From contig DIHF01000074.1 in the NCBI GenBank assembly GCA_002420015.1, positions 1-29,214 of the forward strand: a stretch of 29,214 nt of DNA. The letters run 5' to 3'. Origin of the DNA: Micavibrio sp. UBA5703. GTDB taxonomy: Bacteria; Pseudomonadota; Alphaproteobacteria; Micavibrionales; Micavibrionaceae. The notes beneath the pieces are model-generated. The model had not been told where the DNA came from, did no database searches, and was given only the letters and a program-made list of their open reading frames with translations. Below, in pieces: positions 16,101-23,212 of the stretch (the first letter of the stretch is position 1; the number at the start of each line of letters is the position of its first letter). The translations under genes and the position numbers were made by a program.

Positions 16101-16152
16101 CTTTCCACTTTTTCACTTTTCCACCTTTCCACTAATCCGGAAAGGTGGAAAA
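16101..16152. repeat. Dispersed palindromic repeat, copy 5, forming a 14-bp perfect hairpin
   Basis: TTTTCCACCTTTCC (16117-16130) and GGAAAGGTGGAAAA (16139-16152) are exact complements around an eight-base loop, the most compact copy of the repeat. Upstream TTTCCACTTTTTCAC is an extra half unit. It begins 11 bases after the coupling-protein stop and may end that transcript. Confidence 0.75.
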
Positions 16153-16197
16153 CAACATGCATTGTGCGGTAGAATGCCGCCAGGATGCTTTGATCTG

Positions 16198-16225
16198 TTG
16201 ACTGCAAACCGCTACGGCGTATGAT
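16198..16225 (+). promoter_or_regulatory. Promoter of the replication initiator gene
   Basis: TTGACT (16198-16203), a 16-base spacer and TATGAT (16220-16225) closely match the sigma70 consensus, upstream of the rep start. No ribosome site precedes ATG 16248. An AGGAGA site instead precedes an in-frame GTG at 16290. Confidence 0.65.
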
Positions 16226-16247
16226 GACGACGCTGTTTTTTTAGCAA

Positions 16248-17408
16248 ATGGCAGATGTCACGCCGTACCATCACAGGAGATCATCACCAGTGAAACGAGC
16301 CGCAAAACGGGCGATCAAGAAGCTTGAGGACTATAAACAGGAACACTCCCCGCAGATGGAGCTTTTCCAGATCGTCGCGACCGAGGGCAGGGAGTATTCC
16401 AACACCATCGAGCTTTACGACTTCATCCCCAAGTACCATTGGGGCAACGTCACGAGGATCAATGACCAGTTCTTGCCCTCGTTTGAGCGTTCTTTTGTCT
16501 ACAGGGGCACGGAATACTCTGCCCGCATTATGCCAGCGCGGATCAAGGACAAGGACGGCATTGAACGTGATTATTACCCATCCTCACGCGAGGAATTGGT
16601 CGAGGATGCATTGCGCAAGCTGGCGTGCGAAGGGCGCGGCCTGATATTGGACGATGAGGCGGGGGTCGTGTTTACCCTGTACGAACTGCAAAAGGAGCTT
16701 GAGAGCAGAGGACACGGGTACAACTTGAATGAGATCAAGGAAGCCCTGCTGATTTGCGCCCGGACGCAGATTGAGCTTCGCACGCAAAGCGAAAGCGGGA
16801 AGCTGCAAACAGAGTTGGAATCCAGTCTCTTTGAAACGGTCGGATTGCAGACGCGCGAGGATTGGAAAGGACACGGGGAGAAATCAAAGGCATTCGTGCG
16901 CTTCAATTTCCTCGTGACGCGCAGCATTAAGAATGGAACGTTCCGCCCAATCAACTATGAAAAAGGAATGTCGTTCAAGAGTGTCATCGCGCGCCAACTG
17001 TTCAAACGGCTATCCCACCACTACACCCAGGCCAGCCTTGAGAAGAAGGACCGCTATGCCATCCTGCTTTCAACCATCATCCGCGACTTCGGTCTGAGCA
17101 CGAATCAATCAATGCGCGACCAGTGGCAACAGGTGAAGACAGCGCTGGAAAAACTAGAGGCGGCGGACGTTGTCCTCAGCTTCGAGCGCACTCCGGTCTA
17201 CGACCCCAAGCGCAAAGGGAAGATCGCCGACGCCAAGATCACCATCACGCCGCATCCGCGCTTCACCTCTGAGATGAAGAAATACAACAACATCAGTAGG
17301 CAAGTGCGAACGAGCCTGCCGCAAGACGTTCTAGCCGGGCAAGGCCAGGAGCTGCGGAGGATTTCGCTTGAGCAGGCGCGGACGATTGTTGACCGTGCGA
17401 AGCATTGA
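16248..17408 (+). CDS. Plasmid replication initiator (RepA-like)
   Basis: This is a predicted iteron-binding initiator that opens the origin lying immediately downstream. The 386-residue protein contains a conserved-looking N-terminal block (MELFQIVATEGREYSNTIELYDFIPKY) and the segment YYPSSREELVEDALRKLA. The C-terminal half has helical stretches (FKRLSHHYTQASLEKKDRYAI and QVKTALEKLEAADVVLSF) that could form the winged helices of an initiator. I cannot name its family. The assignment rests mainly on the ten iterons starting 51 bases after the stop. Two starts are possible: ATG 16248 without a ribosome site, or GTG 16290 with AGGAG ten bases before it (372 residues). The protein may control its own copy number through the iterons. 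Confidence 0.78.
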   Translation: MADVTPYHHRRSSPVKRAAKRAIKKLEDYKQEHSPQMELFQIVATEGREYSNTIELYDFIPKYHWGNVTRINDQFLPSFERSFVYRGTEYSARIMPARIKDKDGIERDYYPSSREELVEDALRKLACEGRGLILDDEAGVVFTLYELQKELESRGHGYNLNEIKEALLICARTQIELRTQSESGKLQTELESSLFETVGLQTREDWKGHGEKSKAFVRFNFLVTRSIKNGTFRPINYEKGMSFKSVIARQLFKRLSHHYTQASLEKKDRYAILLSTIIRDFGLSTNQSMRDQWQQVKTALEKLEAADVVLSFERTPVYDPKRKGKIADAKITITPHPRFTSEMKKYNNISRQVRTSLPQDVLAGQGQELRRISLEQARTIVDRAKH

Positions 17409-17458
17409 AAGCCTTACGTGACTGATGGCCTGGCTATGCCTTGCCTTCGTCTCGGCTC

Positions 17459-17760
17459 AATATGTGGCAAACGCCCGCAGATTTAGCCCCAATATATGGG
17501 AAACGCCCGCGGAAATATGTGGGAGACGCCCGCAGGAATATATGGGAAACGCCCGCAGGTCTTTAAAAATATATGGGAAACGCCCGCAGATTTGAGCTTT
17601 CCACAGGCTCGATATATGGGAAACGCCCGCAGCATATATGGGAAACGCCCGCACTTATGCTTTGAATATATGGGAAACGCCCGCAGCTCTCTTTGTGATA
17701 GCAGTAAATATATGGGAAACGCCCGCAGATTTGGCCTAAATATATGGGAAACATCCGCAG
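17459..17760 (+). repeat. Ten 22-bp iterons of the replication origin
   Basis: Direct repeats with core ATATGGGAAACGCCCGCAG start at 17459, 17491, 17514, 17537, 17568, 17611, 17633, 17665, 17707 and 17739. Five copies are identical over 22 bases (17537, 17568, 17665, 17707, and 17491 except its penultimate base). The outer copies (17459, 17514, 17739) are degenerate. Start-to-start distances are 32, 23, 23, 31, 43, 22, 32, 42 and 32 bases, near two, three or four helical turns, so initiator molecules would lie on about the same face. A DnaA-box-like CTTTCCACA lies at 17597-17605 between the fifth and sixth copies. Confidence 0.95.
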
Positions 17761-17880
17761 ATTTCACGAACTGAACGCCCTCAATTCCTTTATTTCCAGC
17801 CATTTCCAAGATTTCCCAGTTTCCCTATCCCTTTAACCCTTTCTTTAACCCCTTTTTAACCACACCCCTCATCGCGTTGC
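17761..17880. other. AT-rich unwinding region of the origin
   Basis: This stretch directly follows the iterons and holds repeated TTTAACCC-type units (TTTAACCCTTTC, TTTAACCCC, TTTTTAACCAC) near 17831-17862, preceded by pyrimidine-rich tracts. Such short AT repeats next to iterons are typical of the DNA unwinding element. There is no gene here. Confidence 0.65.
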
Positions 17881-17939
17881 GTCTGATAACGACAAGGCAA
17901 CTAACGCCATATGCCATTTATTATCAGACTCACAAATTT
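17881..17939. promoter_or_regulatory. Inverted repeat, candidate partition site or parA operator
   Basis: GTCTGATAA at 17881-17889 and TTATCAGAC at 17931-17939 are perfect complements with 41 bases between them. They lie between the origin and parA. They may be binding sites for the small partition partner. No other clear signal is seen up to the parA ribosome site, apart from a half copy of the dispersed repeat at about 18059-18080. Confidence 0.45.
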
Positions 17940-18097
17940 CAAAGCTGCCGAAGTGAAGAAAAGGAAACCGTGCTTCCCGCGTTTGGGCCTTTGCTCCAGC
18001 CCCTACAAAGCATTGCGAAGCCTCCAGGATCGCACTACAATCTTCCCGCGCTTGTGGATTTCCACCTTTCCGCCGCTCCACTATGACGGAGAATATT

Positions 18098-18847
18098 ATG
18101 CAAATCATCGCCATCGCCAACCAGAAAGGCGGAGTCGGAAAAACGACGATCACCTTTAACTTGTCCAAGGAGCTTGCGCACCGCGGCTATAGCGTGTTGG
18201 CGATCGACAACGATCCGCAGGGAAATCTTACCAGCGCATTCCTGCCAGACCCCGAAGCAATGCAGGCGGATGTCTTGAGTTTTTACAGGAACGAGTACGA
18301 CATCAGGCCGCAAGCCATCGAGGAACGCCTTGACCTAATTGGGGCAAGCATACAACTGGCAACCGTACCGGACAGCGATGTGCTGGCCGTCTCCAGCCTG
18401 CAGGAAGGCATTAGGAGTCTGGAGCGCAAATACGACTTCGTGCTCATCGACTGTCTGCCGTCGCTCGGACTACTAAGCCTGGCCGCGTTGACCGCCGCAC
18501 AGCACGTGCTTATTCCGATGAAACCCGCTCCTTTCGCGATCAAGGGATCGAAAGACCTGTTCACCACCATCGAGCGCGTCAAAAGGAAGATGAACCCCAA
18601 ACTGAGCGTACTTGGCATCGTGCTTAACCTGGTCGAAGGCAGAACGACAACGATGGGCGACCAGCTCGAAAGCGTGATCCGGGAGCAGTACGGTGAACAG
18701 GTATTTGAGAACAAACTGGCAAAAGGAACGAAGCTTGAAGAAAGCCCCGCGTTCAACCTTTCCATCAGTGAATACGACCAGCGCAGCAAGGGCGCCAGTC
18801 AATTCGCGGACTTTACGGACGAATTTCTAAAACGCCTGAAGATATGA
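18098..18847 (+). CDS. parA: ParA-family partition ATPase
   Basis: This Walker-type ATPase moves plasmid copies apart over the nucleoid. The 249-residue protein starts MQIIAIANQKGGVGKTTITF, with the deviant Walker A KGGVGKTT at residues 10-17. It continues with LAIDNDPQGN (switch I region) and FVLIDCLPSLGLLS (Walker B). It has no extra N-terminal DNA-binding domain, so it is of the smaller ParA type that relies on a separate small repressor. ATG 18098 is preferred over ATG 18083 because ACGGAG lies seven bases before it. The last four bases overlap the next gene. It sits beside the origin, as usual. Confidence 0.93.
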   Translation: MQIIAIANQKGGVGKTTITFNLSKELAHRGYSVLAIDNDPQGNLTSAFLPDPEAMQADVLSFYRNEYDIRPQAIEERLDLIGASIQLATVPDSDVLAVSSLQEGIRSLERKYDFVLIDCLPSLGLLSLAALTAAQHVLIPMKPAPFAIKGSKDLFTTIERVKRKMNPKLSVLGIVLNLVEGRTTTMGDQLESVIREQYGEQVFENKLAKGTKLEESPAFNLSISEYDQRSKGASQFADFTDEFLKRLKI

Positions 18848-19230
18848 AACGAGATTTCACCAAAAGCAACGTCGTTGCATCATTACTTTCTGATACACCA
18901 CCCCGCCAATCCGCAGAGGTGGAAAACCGGGAAGGTGGAACGGTGGAAAACCGGAAAACCGAGAAGAAAGCCGTGAAAGCGGCAAAACAGCCTGCGCCGT
19001 ATAAACCGATCAAGACAGCCCCCCCAGGAAAAGCCATCCGCAAGGAATTCTATTTCTCTCCCGACCTGGTCGAGAAGATCGAAGGCTACGCGCTGGAAGA
19101 GGGAGAGACGGAAGTAAATATTGCGCGCGCCATCTTCGAGGAGTTTTTCAACCGGAAGAAATACGACGTAAGCCCAGCCGTCCGGAAGATGCTCGCCAAG
19201 CGGCGCGAGAAAAAAGCTGGAACCGCATAA
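18844..19230 (+). CDS. Small partition partner, ribbon-helix-helix-like
   Basis: This 128-residue basic protein is probably the DNA-binding partner of ParA, joining ParA to the partition site and repressing the operon. Residues 65-105 (KEFYFSPDLVEKIEGYAL, then EVNIARAIFEEFFN) fit a strand-helix-helix fold. The N-terminal part is Lys-rich and looks disordered, which in ParG-like partners is the segment that stimulates ParA. Within it, residues 26-40 (VENREGG, VENRKTEK) are encoded by a copy of the dispersed repeat found in gaps elsewhere in the window. ATGA overlap with parA gives coupled translation. Its stop is 14 bases from the stop of the convergent primase gene. Confidence 0.72.
   Translation: MKRDFTKSNVVASLLSDTPPRQSAEVENREGGTVENRKTEKKAVKAAKQPAPYKPIKTAPPGKAIRKEFYFSPDLVEKIEGYALEEGETEVNIARAIFEEFFNRKKYDVSPAVRKMLAKRREKKAGTA
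18916..18963 (+). repeat. Dispersed palindromic repeat, copy inside a coding region
   Basis: GAGGTGGAAAACCGGGAAGG, then GGTGGAAAACCGGAAAACC, match the GGAAAGGTGGAAA/CCGGAAA units of the intergenic repeats at 2583, 5771 and 16101. Here they are read in frame in the disordered N-terminal part of the partition partner. Confidence 0.65.
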
Positions 19231-19244
19231 AGCCACATCTATCG

Positions 19245-20384
19245 TCAAATCACATCAGCCGCGCGCAGCGCCTGCAACGATTCGACGGGCAAATCGCACG
19301 GGTCTTTTGAATGGGCTGGAATCCCTACGGTCTGCGCAGCCTGAGCCAGACGGCTATCGCGTTTCCCCCACAGGACCGAGGCCATGAGGCCGCGTTGCTT
19401 CAACAGCTCAAGGGCTTTGGCCGCGCCTTTCCTTCCCGCCTTATCCCGATCGTACCAGACCACCACCTCGCGCACGCCCAGCCAATCCACGAGCAACCGT
19501 ATGCGTCCGGCCTGTTCTTCGGACAAATGGGCGCCGAACGTCGCGGCGACATTGTAGATTCCGGCTTCAACCAGCTTGGCGACATCGAACGGGCCTTCGA
19601 CGATCACCACGCGCCCCGTTTGCCGCACCTGTTCGCGCGCCTTACCGTCCAGCAGCAGCTTGTCCAGGTTGTACAGCTCCAGATGCTTTTTGAACCCGGC
19701 GTAATGGTGCCATTTGCCCTCAACGTCGGCCTGAACGTCCGACACCGCCCGGCCAATATGCGACAGGATCACTGGCGCGAGCTGGCCGCCGCGCTCTTCG
19801 ACCCCGCGGACTTGAAACACGATCCGGTTATTGATCGTGCCCTGCACCCCAGAGAGATACCCGCAGCCCAGATAGGTGCAGGTTGCTTTCGATATGCCGC
19901 GTTTTTCAAGCTCCGGGTGATTCGGGATAAGGCGCGGGCGCAAATCGGCCCGTATGGGCTCGTTACGCTCGATTTTTGCCGCTTCAGGCGCACTCCCCCT
20001 TCCCTTTTCTTCACTTCGGCTGCTTTTTTCAGCATTCCCCGCCCCTTCCGCCGCGCCGTCAAGCCTGCTCACCCCCTGCTCAAGCAGCCACCTGCCAGCA
20101 TCCCAGCACGAAACCGCCCGACCTGTGCGATGTTCAAGGACGCGCTGGACGAGCTCGACCACTCCCCCGCCCTGTTGGGAGGAATGGCAGTACCAGCCCT
20201 TGCCGTTGAGGTGGAAGCTGGGCGTCTTTTCGTTCGTGAGCGGAGACAACGCCCACCAATCGTTGTCATTTCCCTTCCCCTTCGCCCGTTCGAGCCCCAG
20301 GGCACGGAACAGCCCCCGCCAGTCCGCGTTGGCCCGGATCGTGCGCAGTGTCTCGGCGGTAATGAAGCGTGGGGATTCATTCAT
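19245..20384 (-). CDS. TOPRIM primase-like protein with altered zinc-finger region
   Basis: This is a predicted plasmid primase or primase-derived protein that would make primers for lagging-strand or transferred-strand synthesis. It has 379 residues. The first 90 align by pattern with the CHC2 zinc-binding domain (LSPLTNEKTPSFHLNGKGWYC), but the usual zinc ligands are mostly missing: SPLT replaces CPFH, and only one Cys and His remain at WYCHSS. A Glu/Lys-rich linker (110-145) follows. The TOPRIM domain has VVIVEGPFD (E263), VVWYDRDKAG (D312, D314) and KDPCDL near the end. ATG 20384 is chosen for AAGGA upstream. The frame continues open to 20579 without a ribosome site. It converges on the par genes. 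Confidence 0.85.
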   Translation of the reverse strand: MNESPRFITAETLRTIRANADWRGLFRALGLERAKGKGNDNDWWALSPLTNEKTPSFHLNGKGWYCHSSQQGGGVVELVQRVLEHRTGRAVSCWDAGRWLLEQGVSRLDGAAEGAGNAEKSSRSEEKGRGSAPEAAKIERNEPIRADLRPRLIPNHPELEKRGISKATCTYLGCGYLSGVQGTINNRIVFQVRGVEERGGQLAPVILSHIGRAVSDVQADVEGKWHHYAGFKKHLELYNLDKLLLDGKAREQVRQTGRVVIVEGPFDVAKLVEAGIYNVAATFGAHLSEEQAGRIRLLVDWLGVREVVVWYDRDKAGRKGAAKALELLKQRGLMASVLWGKRDSRLAQAAQTVGIPAHSKDPCDLPVESLQALRAADVI

Positions 20385-20548
20385 CGTGGTTTTTCCTTCA
20401 CTTTGTATTAAAGGGAAGCGCGGCGGCCGTGTAAAGGATTTTGCCCGTGCCCCTTGATCCCCCGCTGGCGAATGGTAGGCTGATGATGGTTCCGGTTGAA
20501 CGCCGCTTGTGCCATATGCGATGCGCCGAGTCCTCGCTTTGCGTCGGA

Positions 20549-20610
20549 GCAAGATTGCGTTCCCCTTCGGGCAACACATCTTGCCAAGGGGAGTGCCCCT
20601 TGGAACCCCC
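20549..20610 (+). promoter_or_regulatory. Candidate origin of transfer (oriT)
   Basis: Just upstream of mobC, GCAAGAT (20549-20555) and ATCTTGC (20578-20584) form an inverted repeat. Next, CCAAGGGG (20584-20591) and CCCCTTGG (20596-20603) form a second around AGTG. The string ACATCTTGCC at the junction resembles the IncP-type nick region (YATCCTG/Y), with one difference in the core. Its position next to mobC and relaxase and its architecture fit an oriT. The nick base is inferred. The rest of 20385-20657 shows no gene. Confidence 0.6.
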
Positions 20611-20657
20611 CGCGCGGCGTGTGGCGGTCCGTTGTTCCCTTCCCCATCAGATAGGCT

Positions 20658-21089
20658 ATGCCCGCCATCACGCCCGCCGCAAAACTTCGGAAGGCCATCC
20701 GCCGCAAGATCGATCGCGCCCTTTATCCTGAGCGGCGGAAAGTGGCCGTCAACTGCTCCCTAACCCGCGAAGAAAACGCCCGGCTTGAGCGCCGCGCCCG
20801 CCGGTTAGGGATGCGCAAGACCACATGCCTCAAGGAGCTCGCCCTGGCCTACTCCGAGGCCCGCTACATCGTGCCCGCCAATGTAGAAGCGAAGCTTGAG
20901 GCCGTGGTTGCCCTGCTGCGCAACGTCGCCAGCAACGTCAACCAGCTTGCCGCCCGCGCCAACCGCAACCGCCAAACGAACTACGCCGACTATTTGAAGC
21001 TGAAGGAGATCGTCCTGACACTGGAAGACCGGATCAAGAACGCCGTGCGTCACCCCAAACTTGCCGATGGTCATCAAATCCATGAGTAG
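20658..21089 (+). CDS. mobC: MobC-like relaxosome accessory protein
   Basis: This protein binds oriT and helps the relaxase melt and nick it. It has 143 basic residues. The N-terminal part (KVAVNCSLTREENARLERRARRLGM) has a strand-helix-helix look. The family signature appears in the C-terminal helices as VASNVNQLAARANRN, matching the NLNQLA-type motif of MobC proteins. The reading frame runs 23 bases into the relaxase gene, so translation is coupled. It lies directly downstream of the candidate oriT, the usual order for MOBP mobilisation modules. A modest AGATAGG precedes the ATG. Confidence 0.85.
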   Translation: MPAITPAAKLRKAIRRKIDRALYPERRKVAVNCSLTREENARLERRARRLGMRKTTCLKELALAYSEARYIVPANVEAKLEAVVALLRNVASNVNQLAARANRNRQTNYADYLKLKEIVLTLEDRIKNAVRHPKLADGHQIHE

Positions 21090-22083
21090 GAAGACGGCGA
21101 GCTTCGGCCAACTGTTGAAATACATCAACACCCCGAAGGAGAAAGGGCGCTTTGCCGTCCTACACAATCTGCGCGCTGCCGTTGACGCTCCTCGACAGAT
21201 CGAGGCCGAGTTTTTGCAGAACTTCAACCACATCCGGGATGGCCGCAAAAACGGCGTCGCCCTTTATCACGAGATCATCGCAATTGCCAAAGAAGACCGC
21301 GAGCACGTCACCGAAGAAATGCTCAACGACCTGGCGCGCGAATATTTGTGCCGCCGCGCTCCCAACGCCCTGGCCTACGCCAAAGCCCAGTTCGACACTG
21401 CCAGCCCGCATGTTCACATCCTGATTTCCGGCAACCTGATCGAGAGCGGGCGCAAACTGCGCCTCGAGCGCAACGATTTCGAGCAGATCAAGCGCGAAAT
21501 GGAAACCTACCAGATCGAAAAGTTCCCTCAGCTTTCGCGCTCTGTCGTCTACGGCAGACAGGCGCGCAAGGCCCACGACCGCCCCCGCCTCACGAATTTA
21601 GAGGCTGAACGTGCCCGCCGACTGAAGGCAGAAGGGGGCAGTAGGTCGTCGCAAAAGGAAGATGTGCGCGAACGCCTGAAATCATGTCTGACCGCCGCCC
21701 GGAGCGAGGAGCACTTGATTGAGCTCTTGAAATCCGCCAAACTTACGCCCTACGTCCGAGGTCAAACGCCAGGCGTCACAGATACGCAGACAGGCAGAAA
21801 GTACCGGTTGAGCACGCTTGGGCTTGATCGAGAGGGACAGGAGACTGTTGAACGCCTGAGAGCCGGCCAGCCCCAGCAGGAACGCACGCAAGCGCGCTTA
21901 CAGAAGGTCGAAGACATCAAACTGATGAAAGTGCATCGGCAATGGCTCAGGCTTGGATTTCGGGAAGAGATAGCGGAAACTCTACAAGGTAATCAGAGCG
22001 GCGGGCAACGGCGAAGAAATTGGAGGCGTGAGTGCAGCCTGAACGCCCCCATTGCGCCGACGCGGGAGAGGGAGTGGAGTTGA
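21067..22083 (+). CDS. mobA: MOBP-type relaxase (MobA/VirD2 family)
   Basis: This protein nicks oriT, stays bound to the 5' end and leads the strand into the recipient. It has 338 residues from ATG 21067 (an earlier TTG at 21061 is possible). Motif I contains the likely nucleophile Y19 in LLKYINTPK. A conserved HIRDGRKNGVALYHEII block follows. Motif III is SPHVHILISGN with metal-binding H115 and H117. The C-terminal half is basic, with helical stretches and no primase or helicase domain, so it is a short relaxase. It overlaps mobC by 23 bases. Downstream composition shifts sharply to AT-rich, so its end marks the backbone-cargo boundary. Confidence 0.9.
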   Translation: MVIKSMSRKTASFGQLLKYINTPKEKGRFAVLHNLRAAVDAPRQIEAEFLQNFNHIRDGRKNGVALYHEIIAIAKEDREHVTEEMLNDLAREYLCRRAPNALAYAKAQFDTASPHVHILISGNLIESGRKLRLERNDFEQIKREMETYQIEKFPQLSRSVVYGRQARKAHDRPRLTNLEAERARRLKAEGGSRSSQKEDVRERLKSCLTAARSEEHLIELLKSAKLTPYVRGQTPGVTDTQTGRKYRLSTLGLDREGQETVERLRAGQPQQERTQARLQKVEDIKLMKVHRQWLRLGFREEIAETLQGNQSGGQRRRNWRRECSLNAPIAPTREREWS

Positions 22084-22131
22084 GGATGACCGTTTGCCGA
22101 TGGTAGGGAGGGGAAAAACGTTTACATAGTG

Positions 22132-22215
22132 ATGAAAGGAGAAAAAGACCAGCTTGTTTTGAAAGCTTCAGCACTCTCTTTTGCAAAAACTAGACAGTCT
22201 TTGATGGAGAAATAA
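22132..22215 (+). CDS. Possible 27-residue leader peptide before the cargo operon
   Basis: A short open frame, starting MKGEKDQLVLK and ending LMEK, stops with TAA one base before the ATG of the radical SAM gene. The tight fit could couple its translation to the next gene, and the GGAG that serves the radical SAM start lies inside it. No clear ribosome site precedes its own ATG, and chance is a real possibility. The remaining 22084-22131 carries a TTTACA that could be a -35 box, but no good -10. Confidence 0.3.
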   Translation: MKGEKDQLVLKASALSFAKTRQSLMEK

Positions 22216-22216
22216 G

Positions 22217-23212
22217 ATGATCGATACTGAGCTATATTCTATGCGCTTAAGGGAGAAAGCGATCATCCCTTCGGAACGTAAAATATTGATCGCTCGATTG
22301 GCTGGTTCTGAACAAGAAAAAGATCTCACAACGTCGGTAAATTGCCGTGGCTATGGCAGAATTCGCCATTTCCGGCTCAAGCAACATACCGATTGGTCGC
22401 AAGATCCTCTTCCTATTTTGCCTGCCGCCAAAGCACTTAATTATACACCTGACATAGTTTTGAGGACACAAGTGTTTCAAAACGCCGCTTGTAACTGGCG
22501 GTGTTGGTATTGTTTTGTTGACTTTGACCGCCTGTCAGCAGATTTGAGAGTTTCTGATTATTTTACTACCGATGAATTGATCGGTATGTACCTTGAAGAT
22601 CAAAACAGACCTGATGTAATTGACTTATCAGGGGGGCAGCCTGACATTGTTCCAGAATGGCTAGTATGGACTATGGAGTCCATAAAAAAGAATGGCTTAG
22701 AAGGCAAAATTTACTTATGGTCAGATGATAATCTGAGCACACGGTACTTTTGGCAGTACCTTACATCAGAACAAAGAAAATTTGTTGCAAGCTTCCCTAA
22801 ATATGCACGTGTGGCATGTTTCAAAGGGTACGACGAAACATCATTCTCATTCAATACCCTCGCACAACCAAAATTGTTTAACCAACAATTTGAGGTTTAT
22901 CGTGATCTCTTAAAGGAAGGCCTTGATATGTATGCATATGCCACCTTTACTGCTCCACCCCACGCCGGTCTGTTAGACTCAATGGAAGAGTTTGTGGACA
23001 GGTTGCAGGAAATTCACCCAAACTTGCCTTTAAGGACTGTTCCTCTCAAAGTTGAAGCTTTCACTCCAACTAAAAGGCGGGTCAAGGCAAAGCAGGAGGA
23101 ATCTATAGTTTTTCAACACGAAGTTCATACCGCTTGGATTGAACAACTCAACAAACGGTTTAGTGAATATGAACGTAATCTTCCTATTTGTGATGTACCG
23201 ATGGTTTTATGA
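22217..23212 (+). CDS. Radical SAM enzyme of the cargo operon
   Basis: This 331-residue protein has the radical SAM cluster-binding motif CNWRCWYC (Cys 92, 96 and 99), which holds a 4Fe-4S cluster that cleaves S-adenosylmethionine to a radical. DLSGGQPD, about 45 residues later, fits the GGE-type SAM-binding strand. The 90 residues before the cluster are unusual in length and may be a substrate-binding cap. No SPASM-like extra cysteine set is visible. The substrate is unknown. It is not an obvious match to viperin, MoaA or wyosine enzymes by motif. GGAG precedes the ATG. The last four bases overlap the MazG-like gene (ATGA). The sequence is AT-rich compared with the backbone, which indicates separate origin. 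Confidence 0.85.
   Translation: MIDTELYSMRLREKAIIPSERKILIARLAGSEQEKDLTTSVNCRGYGRIRHFRLKQHTDWSQDPLPILPAAKALNYTPDIVLRTQVFQNAACNWRCWYCFVDFDRLSADLRVSDYFTTDELIGMYLEDQNRPDVIDLSGGQPDIVPEWLVWTMESIKKNGLEGKIYLWSDDNLSTRYFWQYLTSEQRKFVASFPKYARVACFKGYDETSFSFNTLAQPKLFNQQFEVYRDLLKEGLDMYAYATFTAPPHAGLLDSMEEFVDRLQEIHPNLPLRTVPLKVEAFTPTKRRVKAKQEESIVFQHEVHTAWIEQLNKRFSEYERNLPICDVPMVL

Noticed and set aside
14969..16207. Minus-strand open frame of 412 codons opposite the second coupling protein
   Set aside because: The plus strand has intact Walker A and B motifs. The antisense frame has no recognisable domain or ribosome site and runs into the dispersed repeat.
17459..17809. Repeats first considered as a CRISPR array, and a minus-strand frame translating them as AGVSHI units
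   Set aside because: Spacers are 0-21 bases and irregular, copies vary, no cas genes are present, and the array sits next to the initiator gene and an AT-rich unwinding region. They are iterons and the frame is an artefact.
19311..20411. Plus-strand open frame of 366 codons opposite the primase-like gene
   Set aside because: The minus strand encodes a clear TOPRIM protein with a ribosome site. The opposite frame is a shadow.
22217..23212. Radical SAM gene as a prokaryotic viperin
   Set aside because: A neighbouring nucleotide kinase is suggestive, but the sequence around the cluster (CNWRCWYCFVDFD) and the long N-terminal part do not match the viperin pattern I know. A profile search would settle it.
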